In this document: positions 43,801-51,413 of the stretch, piece after piece | Layout: each line of letters starts with the position of its first letter | Position numbering within the stretch: position 1 is the stretch's first letter | From: Verrucomicrobiia bacterium | GTDB taxonomy: Bacteria > Verrucomicrobiota > Verrucomicrobiia > Limisphaerales > UBA8199 | DNA length: 64,000 bases | Assembly: GCA_035946615.1 (NCBI GenBank) | Contig: DASYZB010000136.1 | Span: forward strand, 1 to 64,000 | Direction: 5' to 3' | Made by a program: the position numbers and the translations under genes | Notes under the pieces: model-generated | The model's database searches: none | Told to the model about the DNA's origin: nothing | The model's input: the letters and a program-made list of their open reading frames with translations, nothing else

Positions 43801-45334
43801 TCTCGCCGGATTCGAGTTCGCCCCGGCCCCAGACCGCCGTTTGCGCGTTTTCGCCAGCAGCGGTTGCTATCATCCGCAGCCGGAGTGGAGCGAAAATATT
43901 CCTCATCCTATTGAACAAAGCAGGGGGCAAGTGGGCGCTGGAGACGCTTTCAGCCCAGGCTGGTTCGATCTGCCGATGGCCAAAGGCGCTGAGGTGGTAC
44001 TGGTGGCCACGGCCGAAGCCCCTGACACGGACGCGGCATCGTTCAAAAAAAACGCGGCTGCTGCGGTCGGCTCAGGGACTCTACTGCAAGCCGGGGGCCA
44101 GGACCCATTCGCTGCCAAACTCCTCCGCGCCATCCGGGCATTCGTTGTGCGCCGCGGCGCCGGCAAGACGGTTATCGCCGGCTATCCCTGGTTTTTGGAT
44201 TGGGGCCGCGACACTTTTATCTGTGCGCGCGGTTTGTTGGCGGCAGGTCTGGTCCAGGAGGTGGAACAGATCATCCTTACTTTCGCGCGCTTTGAACGGG
44301 ATGGCACTTTGCCCAACACAATCTTTGGCGAAGACGCCTCGAATCGCGACACCTCCGATGCCCCGCTTTGGTTTGGCCTGGTGTGCGAAGAGGTTGCCCA
44401 GGCCTATGCCGCCTCGGGCTCAGGGGAGTCTGTCGAAATGTTCTATAACACCCGCGTGGATGAGAAGGGCCGCTCACTTCGCCAAGTGCTCGAGAGCATC
44501 GCCGATCATTACTCGCGCGGCACTCCCAATGGGATATGCATGGACCCTGATTCCGGGCTGATTTGGAGCCCGGCTCATTTCACCTGGATGGACACCAATT
44601 ACCCAGCGGGCACCCCACGCGAGGGTTACCCGGTTGAAATCCAGGCGCTTTGGATTCGATTGCTCCGCCAAATCGCCCGCATCGGCGATTCTTCTGGCCG
44701 CGCAGCCGTTTCGCAAATTGCCGCGCGCGCGCAAAGCGCCTTGGAGAGCCGCTTCTGGCTCGAGGCGCAGGGCTTTTATTCCGACGTGCTGCCGGCCAGG
44801 CGCAGCCAACTGGCCGCACAAGCCAAGGCCGATGACGCCTTGCGCAGCAACAATCTGTTCCTGGTGAGCTTGGGCCTTGTGACAGGCCAGCGCGCCCGGC
44901 GCTGTGTCGAGGCTGCCCGCCGTTACTTGATTGTGCCCGGGGCCATGCGCTCGCTGGCGCCCCTGCCTGTTTCGGTTCCGCTGCCCATTTACAGCAACAA
45001 CGGCCAGCTCCTCAATAATCCCCGCGAGCCTTATTGGGACCGCTACGAAGGCGATGAGGACACGCGGCGAAAACCTGCGTATCACAACGGCACGGCCTGG
45101 ACCTGGACCTTGCCTGTCTTTTGCGAGGCGCTCGCGCGAGCCTGGGATTTTGCGGATGAACCTGTGGCCGCGGCCCGGGCCTACCTGGGAACCATGGCGG
45201 GCCTGATGGCCGAAGGCTGCCTGGGACAGATTCCGGAAGTCCTCGATGGCGACGCCCCTCATACGGCGCGGGGTTGCGATGCTCAGGCTTGGGCCGCGAC
45301 CGAGGCTCTGCGGGTATGGAAGCTCTTGGGATAG
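40844..45334 (+). CDS. Bifunctional glycogen debranching enzyme (GH13-like transferase plus GH133 amylo-1,6-glucosidase)
   Basis: About 1,496 residues from the ATG at 40844 (GTG at 40823 and TTG at 40691 are alternatives). The N-terminal half is an alpha-amylase-like barrel: ILQLLPVNPVPTTYARF, VFLDIVINHTGWG, GVDGFRCDAGYKVP with the nucleophile Asp, FLLEGLGGAWETTE with the acid/base Glu, and ETHDNDRLAARGR. The C-terminal half is an amylo-1,6-glucosidase (VIAGYPWFLDWGRDTFICA, NRDTSDAPLWFGLVCEE). Fusing the two activities resembles eukaryotic AGL-type debranching enzymes rather than GlgX. A dispersed repeat (42518-42610) is read in frame near residue 560-590 between the halves. It probably removes alpha-1,6 branches of storage glycogen. 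Confidence 0.88.
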   Translation: MVPAPGDSWQRFVGDRLRITLRDREGRSPSEGWQAFLRTNLGRAEHLRREILQAHTRGLPLAGESWRDIPMKRDEAGWALEMPLAEVGFFKAKAYLLDPAGWQHWPEGPDFRISVHPDRYRTANILYCAFPRMFGRTKALASTHNENQERVLGPLDESGYTVIPPSGKLRDVIEQLPHIFETLGCSILQLLPVNPVPTTYARFGRFGSPYAALDLTAIDPALVVFDRRTTGIDQFRELTYAAHLHGGRVFLDIVINHTGWGSLLQERHPEWFLRSANGTFVSPGAWGVTWEDLIELEHQNVALWDELAQVFITWCRRGVDGFRCDAGYKVPVPAWQYIVARVQQEYPETIFLLEGLGGAWETTEALLSEGGMQWAYSELFQNYSGAQVASYLEHSIKQSGRAGLLVHFSETHDNDRLAARGRAWSLLRNRLCALASASGGFGFTCGVEWLATEKINVHASTGMNWAHPENLVPELAKLSRLLSEHPCFFDGARITRLSSLDSPVCAMLRTSEEGKDTVLVVVNNDVERSQQFALGTLTCLSPAQEVFFKATAQWVDLLGGPWNGLDTEGPLSPPAATTRQRGELEGEREKHRQIKDGAEAKPVLTLPPAAAYCLAAAPVPAGLSGESYRRARARAAWALQALAYLKPIEELGGFEWTGLASLVDRSPALFLGAVSRLSTAPLLNRDLAHLMDEEGFAPVVQWTRLDARRVTPVPPGHWLLLEDNAPFRAALNIEGEQITENLESITAGKNHIVCFPPRRKAANATLQLELYGGPDRHIEAAIRFLDAKPMLKPAAPRNSDLVLLTNGRGGMGRLRVDLGRVLSKYDCVLGANLHPSLPVDRHIFAKRIRVWVDADGFISPLDFRSLASFDPGPPAVWDFVAPAGDGRSLEIQMMAAMPEGLNTTVFRFRRPTEAQAAGKQLPARADVRLTVRLDIEDRNFHWETRRNGGGEYHFSTHTRPIAASVQNPADIHGAGSKIHSGSDPVTLAGFEFAPAPDRRLRVFASSGCYHPQPEWSENIPHPIEQSRGQVGAGDAFSPGWFDLPMAKGAEVVLVATAEAPDTDAASFKKNAAAAVGSGTLLQAGGQDPFAAKLLRAIRAFVVRRGAGKTVIAGYPWFLDWGRDTFICARGLLAAGLVQEVEQIILTFARFERDGTLPNTIFGEDASNRDTSDAPLWFGLVCEEVAQAYAASGSGESVEMFYNTRVDEKGRSLRQVLESIADHYSRGTPNGICMDPDSGLIWSPAHFTWMDTNYPAGTPREGYPVEIQALWIRLLRQIARIGDSSGRAAVSQIAARAQSALESRFWLEAQGFYSDVLPARRSQLAAQAKADDALRSNNLFLVSLGLVTGQRARRCVEAARRYLIVPGAMRSLAPLPVSVPLPIYSNNGQLLNNPREPYWDRYEGDEDTRRKPAYHNGTAWTWTLPVFCEALARAWDFADEPVAAARAYLGTMAGLMAEGCLGQIPEVLDGDAPHTARGCDAQAWAATEALRVWKLLG
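42518..42610. repeat. CTCTCCC/GGGAGAG dispersed repeat inside the debranching enzyme (copy 2)
   Basis: Same structure as the copy at 3700-3776: a flank GAGGACCGTGGAATGGACTA, then CCCCTCTCCCCTC and the downstream GGGGAGAGGG arm, here with a longer loop. It is read in frame, encoding residues around 559-589, between a beta-rich amylase C-domain stretch (VDLLGGPWN) and KPVLTLPPAAAYCL. Its insertion does not break the gene. Confidence 0.75.
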
Positions 45335-45643
45335 CTTTTAGGACCCGTGCAAAATCAAGTCCTGAGATTTGAGTGAGCTAAGGCCGAGCGTGGAGCGTGG
45401 CAAGTGCTCCGAGGTTCCTAACGCTCTACGATCTGACACTCCACGCCGCAAAGACTCAGCAAATTCATCATGTGGGAAAACGCCCGAAGAGGGAATCTGT
45501 TCTTACAGAATCCCTTAGCCCAAGTTGAGGTCTTCCGGGTCACAAAGGAGGGGTTTTAAGGCATCCAAGCCGGGGTCTGGAGAGCCGCATCTGCCATGGG
45601 TTGCCTGAGTGGACCTTGCCCGCGGGCCAGACGAAGTTGTTCT
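45335..45643. other. Short intergenic stretch with self-complementary segments
   Basis: No gene. It contains GAGCGTGGAGCGTGG (45388-45402) and CTCCACGC (45440-45447), which can pair, and the AAGTCCTG motif (45358-45365) that recurs in the hairpin at 45871-45931. Functions are unknown. Confidence 0.35.
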
Positions 45644-45865
45644 ATGGAGAAGAGTTTATTACCGATCAAGCGCCTCCTGAAGAAAAGGGATACGGCTGAG
45701 TATTACGCGGGCCTGGGGAAATGGTCCGGAAATATCGGGGAGGCCCAGGAATTTCACAGCATCCGGGAAGTGCTGGAAGAGATGAAACGTCAAGGTCTTA
45801 ACGACTGTTGCTTCATCGTATTGAAATTCGACAACGAACAATTCGACGTGCGGTTGCCGGTCTAA
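45644..45865 (+). CDS. Small soluble protein of unknown function
   Basis: 73 residues from the ATG at 45644 (a longer frame starts at 45596 but adds an unlikely Cys/Arg-rich leader). The composition alternates helices and strands: LLPIKRLLKKRDTAEYYAGL, GNIGEAQEFHSIREVLEEMK and CFIVLKFDNEQFDVRLPV. No family was recognised and no catalytic motif is visible. It is followed at once by a long hairpin. Confidence 0.5.
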   Translation: MEKSLLPIKRLLKKRDTAEYYAGLGKWSGNIGEAQEFHSIREVLEEMKRQGLNDCCFIVLKFDNEQFDVRLPV

Positions 45866-45870
45866 CAGTC

Positions 45871-45931
45871 AAGTCCTGGTTTAAATTTGTCACTTCCGCG
45901 AAGCTGAAGTGACAAATTTAAACCAGGACTT
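45871..45931. repeat. Long perfect hairpin with 26-bp arms (REP-like)
   Basis: The left arm (45871-45896) and right arm (45906-45931) are perfect reverse complements over 26 bp, separated by CGCGAAGCT. A further 4 bp (GTCA / TGAC) extends the pairing after one bulge. No U-tract follows. The arm contains AAGTCCTGG and TTTAAATTTG. It lies between the small protein at 45.6 kb and the promoter-like sequence at 46.0 kb. Its length and symmetry are more like a REP or small mobile element than a terminator. Confidence 0.65.
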
Positions 45932-45997
45932 TGACCCTTTCAAAAGGCTTGTGTTCCCTGCGGAATTCGTTCATGATTTGTATGTGACAGACGGTCG

Positions 45998-46027
45998 TTG
46001 ACAGGTGCCGGGGTCAGGACCTATTCT
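45998..46027 (+). promoter_or_regulatory. Candidate sigma-70 promoter for the coiled-coil protein operon
   Basis: TTGACA (45998-46003) is 18 bp from TATTCT (46022-46027), and transcription would start about 20 nt before the ATG at 46056. The spacer GGTGCCGGGGTCAGGACC resembles sequences that accompany REP elements, so the match could be coincidental. Confidence 0.4.
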
Positions 46028-46055
46028 GCGCCAGACATTTAATCGATAAGTTACC

Positions 46056-46823
46056 ATGTTGCGAATCAGTCTAATCCTCGCCATTGTCTTCGGGTTGGCG
46101 GTGGGCGTGTTGAACGTTGTGATGGTGAAAGACAAAATCACTAAACTGGCTGCGGACCGGGACAACGAGAAAAACATGAAAGTGCAGGCTCAAACCGAGC
46201 TCGCCAGCACCAAAAGCCAACTCAGGAAGACCACCGATCAGCTCAAGCAGACGCAGACGGAACTGGCTTCAACCAAAGACGAATTGTCCAAGGCGAGCGC
46301 AGAGGCCGCTTCGCAGCAAAAGCGGGCTGATACCGTGACCATCGAGCGAGACAAGGCCCGCAAGGAGCGCGATGATGCCCAAGCCGAGTTGGCGGCCTAC
46401 AAACTCACCGATCTCAAGCCGGAACAGATTCTCGCCATCAAGAAGCAATACAACGACCTGGTCAAACAAGTCGAAGGTTTGATGGGCGAGAACAAAGCTC
46501 TGGGCCGCCGGATTGTCGCGCTTACCAACGAACTGGCCATCTATAGAACGCCCGAATATGTTGTCCCATTGCCGCCGGGACTTCATGGGAAAGTTGTGGC
46601 CTCCGATCCCAAGTGGAATTTTGTCATCCTGAACGTTGGGGAAGAGCAAGGCGTTCTCGAACAAGGCGAGTTGCTGGTTAATCGCAACGGCAAGCTCGTG
46701 GCGAAGGTCAAAGTGCGTAGCGTCCAAAAAGACCGCAGCGTCGCCAATGTCGAGCCGGGCTGGCAGATCGGAGAAGTGCTCGAAGGCGACCAGGTCATCC
46801 CCGCAAACCCCAAGTCGTCATGA
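46056..46823 (+). CDS. Membrane-anchored coiled-coil protein with MreC-like C-terminal domain
   Basis: 255 residues. An N-terminal transmembrane helix (ISLILAIVFGLAVGVLNVVM) is followed by about 120 residues of coiled coil (repeats such as QAQTELASTKSQLRKTTDQL) and a beta-rich C-terminal domain (PLPPGLHGKVVASDPKWNFV, NVGEEQGVLEQGELLVNRNG, VAKVKVRSVQKDRSVANVEP). The architecture recalls MreC-type proteins, but the conserved MreC motifs are not recognisable. The next gene, a small lipoprotein, starts within its stop (ATGA). Function is unknown, probably envelope-related. Confidence 0.75.
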   Translation: MLRISLILAIVFGLAVGVLNVVMVKDKITKLAADRDNEKNMKVQAQTELASTKSQLRKTTDQLKQTQTELASTKDELSKASAEAASQQKRADTVTIERDKARKERDDAQAELAAYKLTDLKPEQILAIKKQYNDLVKQVEGLMGENKALGRRIVALTNELAIYRTPEYVVPLPPGLHGKVVASDPKWNFVILNVGEEQGVLEQGELLVNRNGKLVAKVKVRSVQKDRSVANVEPGWQIGEVLEGDQVIPANPKSS

Positions 46824-46996
46824 AAACGTTCTTCTTTAAGCCGCGTTGGGCGATGTTCCTTCTTTTGGTCCTGGCGGCTCTTGGCCTTTCCGCGTGCGCG
46901 AGTACTGAAGATACCGATAACGCCTCCGAGCGCCCTTGGAATGCCCCGATGGGCTGGGAGAATGGGCTGCCCAACGACATGATGCAGGGCCATTAG
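46820..46996 (+). CDS. Small lipoprotein co-encoded with the coiled-coil protein
   Basis: 58 residues. The signal ends in the lipobox LSAC (AMFLLLVLAALGLSAC) and the short mature part is STEDTDNASERPWNAPMGWE then NGLPNDMMQGH. It starts in the 4-bp ATGA overlap with the upstream stop, which makes translational coupling almost certain. The sequence ends in a conserved-looking RPWN-xPxxWENGLP segment that I recall from small lipoproteins of this bacterial group. The role is unknown. It is easy to miss because of its size. Confidence 0.75.
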   Translation: MKTFFFKPRWAMFLLLVLAALGLSACASTEDTDNASERPWNAPMGWENGLPNDMMQGH

Positions 46997-47022
46997 GCTG
47001 CCCCGGGCGCTTCGATTGATTC

Positions 47023-49101
47023 TTACGGCGTCGTTGCCCAATCGTGCGCCTCCGGCCCCTGCCCAACGACCGGGAAAGAGCTGATACGCAGGCGCGCGGC
47101 GCCCATGGGAATCAAAGTGACCGTTTCCACAGGCTGGTCTGAGCGGACCGGGCTGGGCTGCAGTTTGGCAACCAACCCGGTTTGATCCTGGACCCATGCC
47201 GGGATACGTCTGGCCTGTGCTCGAAGCTCAATTGGAGCGGTGTCGGGCGTGAAAGGTTGGGCAGCCAGCGGTCCTTTACGCCGGATTATCTTAAACGATT
47301 TTTCAGGATGCCTCTGCTTGAGGACCAGGCCGTAATTCCACGGTGTGGTTGGAAAGACTTCGAACTCAGGCCAGCGATCGGTGCCCCCATAACGCCCCCA
47401 GCGCTCGCCAATATCAAGGGCAAAGCTCAGCGGACCTAAATTCACAGAAACGGAATCATCGTTTTTGTCCCACTGCCGAACCGAGATTCTCATGGGCAAT
47501 GTTAACCGGAGACGGTCGCCCTGCTGCCAGGCGCGCTCGACACGCAGATAGCCGCGCGGGGCGTTTGGCGTGTGAATGGTTCTTCCGTTAATACTCAACT
47601 CCGGATTCCGGCACCAGCCTGGCACCCGCAGGTACAGCGGGAAGGTATTGGGCTTCTCCGTGGAGATGACGAATATGACCCTTTCCGCAAACGGATAATC
47701 AGTTTCTTCAGACACGCGCACGGTCGAGCCGTCGCCTGTCTTAGCCGTCACTCGACTTTGGGAGTACAGGGACGCGCACAGACCCCGGTCCGGGGTGGCA
47801 AGCCAGAGTTCCTCGGCGTAATAAGGCCAGCCATGGGAGACATTGTGCTCACAACAGCGATAGACCTCGTAGGGGCTATAAGAGAACATCGTGCCGCTAT
47901 TTTGCACGCCGGGGGCTTTGTTGTCTTTGTCGAGCTGGACCTGGTTGGCGCAGGTCAGGTAATGGAGTCCCTTCAGGTCGGGTGTCAATGCCGCCGGCAG
48001 CGAGTTGAAAGCCAGGTCCTCACAACGGTCGGCCCAGCGGGGGTCGCCCGAGATTTTGGCGAGCATCTCGAAACTGTGCATGAACTCGACGATGCCGCAG
48101 GTCTCGAACCCCTGACGCGGACCGGTAAAACCTTTGCGGCAATTCTCATCGCCGGCAAAGCCGCCGCCCGGGAACTGCCCATAAATTCCCATAACGGTCT
48201 GGTAATTGCGCTCGGCGTCCTCGATATACTTCCGGTCATGCGCCTGCAGGTAAAAAACGCCCGGCTCGCGGAATCCCTGGGCGATGTTGACGTTATGCCA
48301 ATTAATGACCCCGCTATCCCAGCGAGCCATGTGGTTGTGGATTCGCTGGGCCAGGTCCAGCAACCACCCCTCGCCGGTTCGGTTGTACAGCCAGTAAATA
48401 GTTTCGATATTGTCGCCAAACCGGATTCTGGGCCAGTAACCGGCGCCGAAATCCTCACCGGGAAGAGTGTTCAGCCATTGAAAGTACCGGGTCAAAAACG
48501 GCAGCACCCGCGCGTCGCCGGTGAATTCATAGAAGGACTGGAGAACGTTGCACATCACCATATGCGGCCAGAGGTCGGGTTTGCCTTCCAGGCCGGTTTT
48601 GTTGGCGCGCGGCCCAAAGAAGCCGTCGGCTTCCTGGCTGGCCAAAACAGCATCAATCCATTTGCGGGCGTTTTGGATGATATGCTCGTCCCCGAGCACA
48701 TAGCCAAGGTCGCCATATCCCTTGAGCCAATAGGGCAATTCTTCCCAGCCGAATTTTCCCTCACCATTGGGTGAGGCCCACGCGCTTTCTTTGAAATTGC
48801 ACCACTTCGAGATTTCTTCCATGTGCCCGGTCATGCCGTTGGCTTCCAATTCGAGCTGGTCTCTGAGCCAGCCCCCTGGAGTAATGGCGCCAATCGGGAG
48901 CTTGATGAGAGGGCTTGAAACCAGCGGCTCACGATTCTCCATATACAATGAATGGTCTCGAACCAGGGGCGGGCAATCGACCACCTCGACACGTGTGGCA
49001 TCAGACCCCGCATGGGCGCATGGCTGCAGGCATAAGGCGGGGATGGACAATAACGGGAGGATTAGGCTCCGTGTCGTATGGGAAAAAGGAGATTCATGCA
49101 T
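47023..49101 (-). CDS. Secreted GH127-family beta-L-arabinofuranosidase
   Basis: 692 residues with a signal peptide (SLILPLLSIPALCLQPCAHA). The barrel carries the GH127 blocks GEDFGAGYWPRIRFGDNIET, FETCGIVEFMHSFEM and VYRCCEHNVSHGWPYYAEEL. In the known GH127 enzyme HypBA1 the pair Glu-x-Cys and the Cys-Cys pair bind zinc, with one cysteine as nucleophile. Both are present here (ETC and CC). After the barrel come beta-sandwich domains. The likely substrates are beta-L-arabinofuranosides from plant glycans. Most similar in length to the family norm. No transporter or regulator is adjacent. Confidence 0.88.
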   Translation of the reverse strand: MHESPFSHTTRSLILPLLSIPALCLQPCAHAGSDATRVEVVDCPPLVRDHSLYMENREPLVSSPLIKLPIGAITPGGWLRDQLELEANGMTGHMEEISKWCNFKESAWASPNGEGKFGWEELPYWLKGYGDLGYVLGDEHIIQNARKWIDAVLASQEADGFFGPRANKTGLEGKPDLWPHMVMCNVLQSFYEFTGDARVLPFLTRYFQWLNTLPGEDFGAGYWPRIRFGDNIETIYWLYNRTGEGWLLDLAQRIHNHMARWDSGVINWHNVNIAQGFREPGVFYLQAHDRKYIEDAERNYQTVMGIYGQFPGGGFAGDENCRKGFTGPRQGFETCGIVEFMHSFEMLAKISGDPRWADRCEDLAFNSLPAALTPDLKGLHYLTCANQVQLDKDNKAPGVQNSGTMFSYSPYEVYRCCEHNVSHGWPYYAEELWLATPDRGLCASLYSQSRVTAKTGDGSTVRVSEETDYPFAERVIFVISTEKPNTFPLYLRVPGWCRNPELSINGRTIHTPNAPRGYLRVERAWQQGDRLRLTLPMRISVRQWDKNDDSVSVNLGPLSFALDIGERWGRYGGTDRWPEFEVFPTTPWNYGLVLKQRHPEKSFKIIRRKGPLAAQPFTPDTAPIELRAQARRIPAWVQDQTGLVAKLQPSPVRSDQPVETVTLIPMGAARLRISSFPVVGQGPEAHDWATTP

Positions 49102-49530
49102 AACTTATCGGTTCAAGCCCATTGGCCGCGCGTATCCATTTAAACCGGGCGCTGGCCGGCACGTCAAGCTGCGCCGAAAGGAACGGGCTTTCGAGTGTCG
49201 CCACGCGACGCCTGGAGTTTAGACATTTACCAGTCGCCTTTTGCCTTCGTTTGTCGGAAACCTTGTCGGAAACTTTGTCGAGCGGTTTGGTCAAGCCCGG
49301 GACTGAACGCTCACTCATCACGAGCTCAAAGTTTACGAGAAGGCGCTGGTCCTGGCCGGAAGCGCCCGAGAAACTTTCTGCTGGCTGTTGGGCTTTGACA
49401 AGGTTTCCGACAAAGGGAGACGAGATCGTTATGAAAATGTCCGAACTCCAGGGCGCCACTGCGCGGTGCGCCTGTTGTTCCGTTTAAACTGACTTGCCCG
49501 CCAAGGCCGATCTGCTTTAGGCTCATTGTC
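49102..49530. other. Intergenic region with MITE-like copy B
   Basis: No gene is recognised between the GH127 start and the sigma-54 regulator. The middle (49211-49452) is copy B of the MITE-like element. Frames running through it are spurious, as they encode repeats such as SETLSETLS from the 12-bp tandem unit. Confidence 0.6.
49211..49452 (+). mobile_element. MITE-like repeat element, copy B
   Basis: Copy B is bounded by CCTGGAGTTTAGACATTTAC (49211-49230) and AAATGTCCGAACTCCAGG (49435-49452), inverted repeats of about 18 bp with two mismatches. Internally TTTGTCGGAAACCTTGTC (49250-49267) and GACAAGGTTTCCGACAAA (49397-49414) are exact inverted repeats of 18 bp. The 12-bp unit GTCGGAAACYTT is iterated at the left. 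The centre is unlike that of copy A (37463-37803) but both ends match it in the opposite orientation. No transposase is inside. It is about 80 bp from the sigma-54 regulator start. Confidence 0.7.
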
Positions 49531-51009
49531 ATGGCCCGAGTTCTCCTGGTGGATGATGAATTGACCATGGTGCAAATGGTTGCGGGGCTGTTGCGCCAGG
49601 AGGGGCATGAAGTCTTCCCCTTCACCAATGGGGATGATGCGATTGCGGCGTTGGTTGCCCACGGCCCCGAGTTGGTCATTACGGACCTGTATCTGGATAA
49701 AACGCGGGCTCATGGGCTGGAGATACTCAAGAAGGCGCGGGAAAAGGTGCCGCCTGCGGTCGTTATCGTCATTACCGGGTTTGGTTCGATCGAGACAGCC
49801 AAAGAGGCGATGAAGAACGGCGCCTTTGATTACCTCGAGAAGCCGTTCAAGGTGGACGAGTTTAAATTGTGTGTTCAACGCGCCTTATCCTACAACGCGG
49901 CGGTCTCGGAAGCAGTTTATCTTCGCAAGGAACTCAAAAAGAAATACCAATTCAGCCAAATCATCGGCAACGCGCCTAAAATGCACGAGGTGTTCCGGTT
50001 GATAGAAAGGGTGGCGGACACAGACAGCACAATTCTGATTCGCGGCGAGAGCGGCACCGGCAAGGAGTTGGTGGCCAGGGCGCTGCATTTCAACAGCCGC
50101 AGGCAGTTCGCCCCGTTCATCCCAATCAACTGCACGGCGCTGCCGGAGAACCTGCTCGAGTCGGAACTGTTCGGCCATCGCCGTGGGGCCTTCACGGGCG
50201 CCATCAACGACAAGAAAGGCCTCTTTCAGGAGGCCGATGGCGGCACCATTTTCCTGGATGAGGTCGGCTCGATGCCCGCGTTGCTTCAGACCCGGCTGCT
50301 GCGCGTGCTCCAGGAACGCGAAGTCCGCCGGGTTGGCGACAACACGCCGGTCTATGTGAACGTGCGTGTCGTTGCCGCTTCAAACGAGCCGCTCGAGAAG
50401 AAAATCAAAGAGGGCGCTTTCCGCGAGGACCTTTACTATCGGTTGAATGTGATTTCCATTCCGCTACCCGGCTTGCGCGAGCGGCGGGATGACATTCCGC
50501 TGCTCGTCGCGCATTTTCTTAAGGACAAGGCCGGCAGCCGCACCGACCGTCCATTGCAGCTTACCCGCCAGGCGATGGAGATACTCTGCGCTTATGATTG
50601 GCCGGGCAACGTGAGGGAACTGGAAAACGCCATCGAGCGCGCCGCAACGCTCTGTGAGAAGGACGTCATTCAAGCCTCCGATCTCCCTCCAAGCCTGGTG
50701 GCCGCTGTGAAGGATATACGCCCGGATTTGGAGCAGGAAAAGGCCATCGCGCTCCCGGAGGTCCCCGAATCGGCTCTCTACCCGCTGCGCGACGGCAGCA
50801 CGGCCAAAGACAACTCGGACGCCGCAAGGGAAGCGCTTGAGAATTTCCTGCCGCTCAAAACTTTTATGCGCGAGCAGGAGCACATGCATCTGAACCGCGC
50901 TCTGCAACAGTGCGACGGAGACAAAGAAAAGGCGGCGCTGGTTTTGGGGATCAGCCTTGCCACCCTGTATCGCAAATTGGGTGGAGATGACAAAGAGACA
51001 GGCGACTGA
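49531..51009 (+). CDS. Sigma-54-dependent response regulator (NtrC family)
   Basis: 492 residues. The receiver has VLLVDDELTMVQMV, the phosphoacceptor Asp in LVITDLYLD and Lys in FDYLEKPF. The AAA+ domain shows Walker A IRGESGTGKELVARALHF, the sigma-54 contact loop GAFTGAINDKKG and Walker B TIFLDEVGSMPALLQTR. A C-terminal Fis-type helix-turn-helix (HLNRALQQCDGDKEKAALVL, GISLATLYRKLGGD) binds DNA. It activates sigma-54 promoters. No histidine kinase is adjacent and the controlled genes are not obvious. Confidence 0.94.
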   Translation: MARVLLVDDELTMVQMVAGLLRQEGHEVFPFTNGDDAIAALVAHGPELVITDLYLDKTRAHGLEILKKAREKVPPAVVIVITGFGSIETAKEAMKNGAFDYLEKPFKVDEFKLCVQRALSYNAAVSEAVYLRKELKKKYQFSQIIGNAPKMHEVFRLIERVADTDSTILIRGESGTGKELVARALHFNSRRQFAPFIPINCTALPENLLESELFGHRRGAFTGAINDKKGLFQEADGGTIFLDEVGSMPALLQTRLLRVLQEREVRRVGDNTPVYVNVRVVAASNEPLEKKIKEGAFREDLYYRLNVISIPLPGLRERRDDIPLLVAHFLKDKAGSRTDRPLQLTRQAMEILCAYDWPGNVRELENAIERAATLCEKDVIQASDLPPSLVAAVKDIRPDLEQEKAIALPEVPESALYPLRDGSTAKDNSDAAREALENFLPLKTFMREQEHMHLNRALQQCDGDKEKAALVLGISLATLYRKLGGDDKETGD

Positions 51010-51413
51010 GCGGAGGTTTTTCGCTGTGACAGCGGCGTCTCATGCTGTCTGCGCGCTAAAAGCGCGCTTCCCTCTCATCCCTCGTAGGAGAGGGTCGGGG
51101 AGAGGAGGCTCCACTCGCTGCACCCGACAATGAAAGTCTTAAGCTTCACCAGCGAATAGGCCCCTCTCCCTAACCCTCTCCCCGCTGACGGGGAGAGGGA
51201 ACCTGGCAGCGCGCGCTATCAGTTTGCGTTGGTCGGCAGGCCATCACTCCCTCTCCTCCAAAGGGAAGAGGGGCGGCGCGCCGACGCTGCCTCCTGCCTT
51301 ACGGCCTTACCCGCCTTACCGGGCGTATCCTTTTTTGCTTTCCTTGCCGCGGTTGGGTCCTATCATCCCGGTTCCAGTCAGCGCAATCCGGCGCATGAGT
51401 GACGGCTAAACCT
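51010..51413. repeat. Intergenic cluster of CTCTCCC/GGGAGAG repeats
   Basis: Between the sigma-54 regulator and the aldolase at least three related hairpins occur: CTCTCATCC...GAGAGGGTCGGGGAGAGG (51071-51106), CCCCTCTCCC...GGGGAGAGGG (51162-51200), and CTCTCCTCC...GGGAAGAGGGG (51250-51272). A TACGG/CCTTACC-type repeat lies at 51299-51328. They are related to the in-frame copies in the DUF4159 and debranching genes but lack the ATGGACTA flank. Such elements are probably non-autonomous or REP-like. No gene is seen here. Confidence 0.6.

Noticed and set aside
49122-49487. 121-residue frame with SETLSETLS
   Set aside because: It is a translation of the 12-bp tandem unit of MITE-like copy B and matches no protein.
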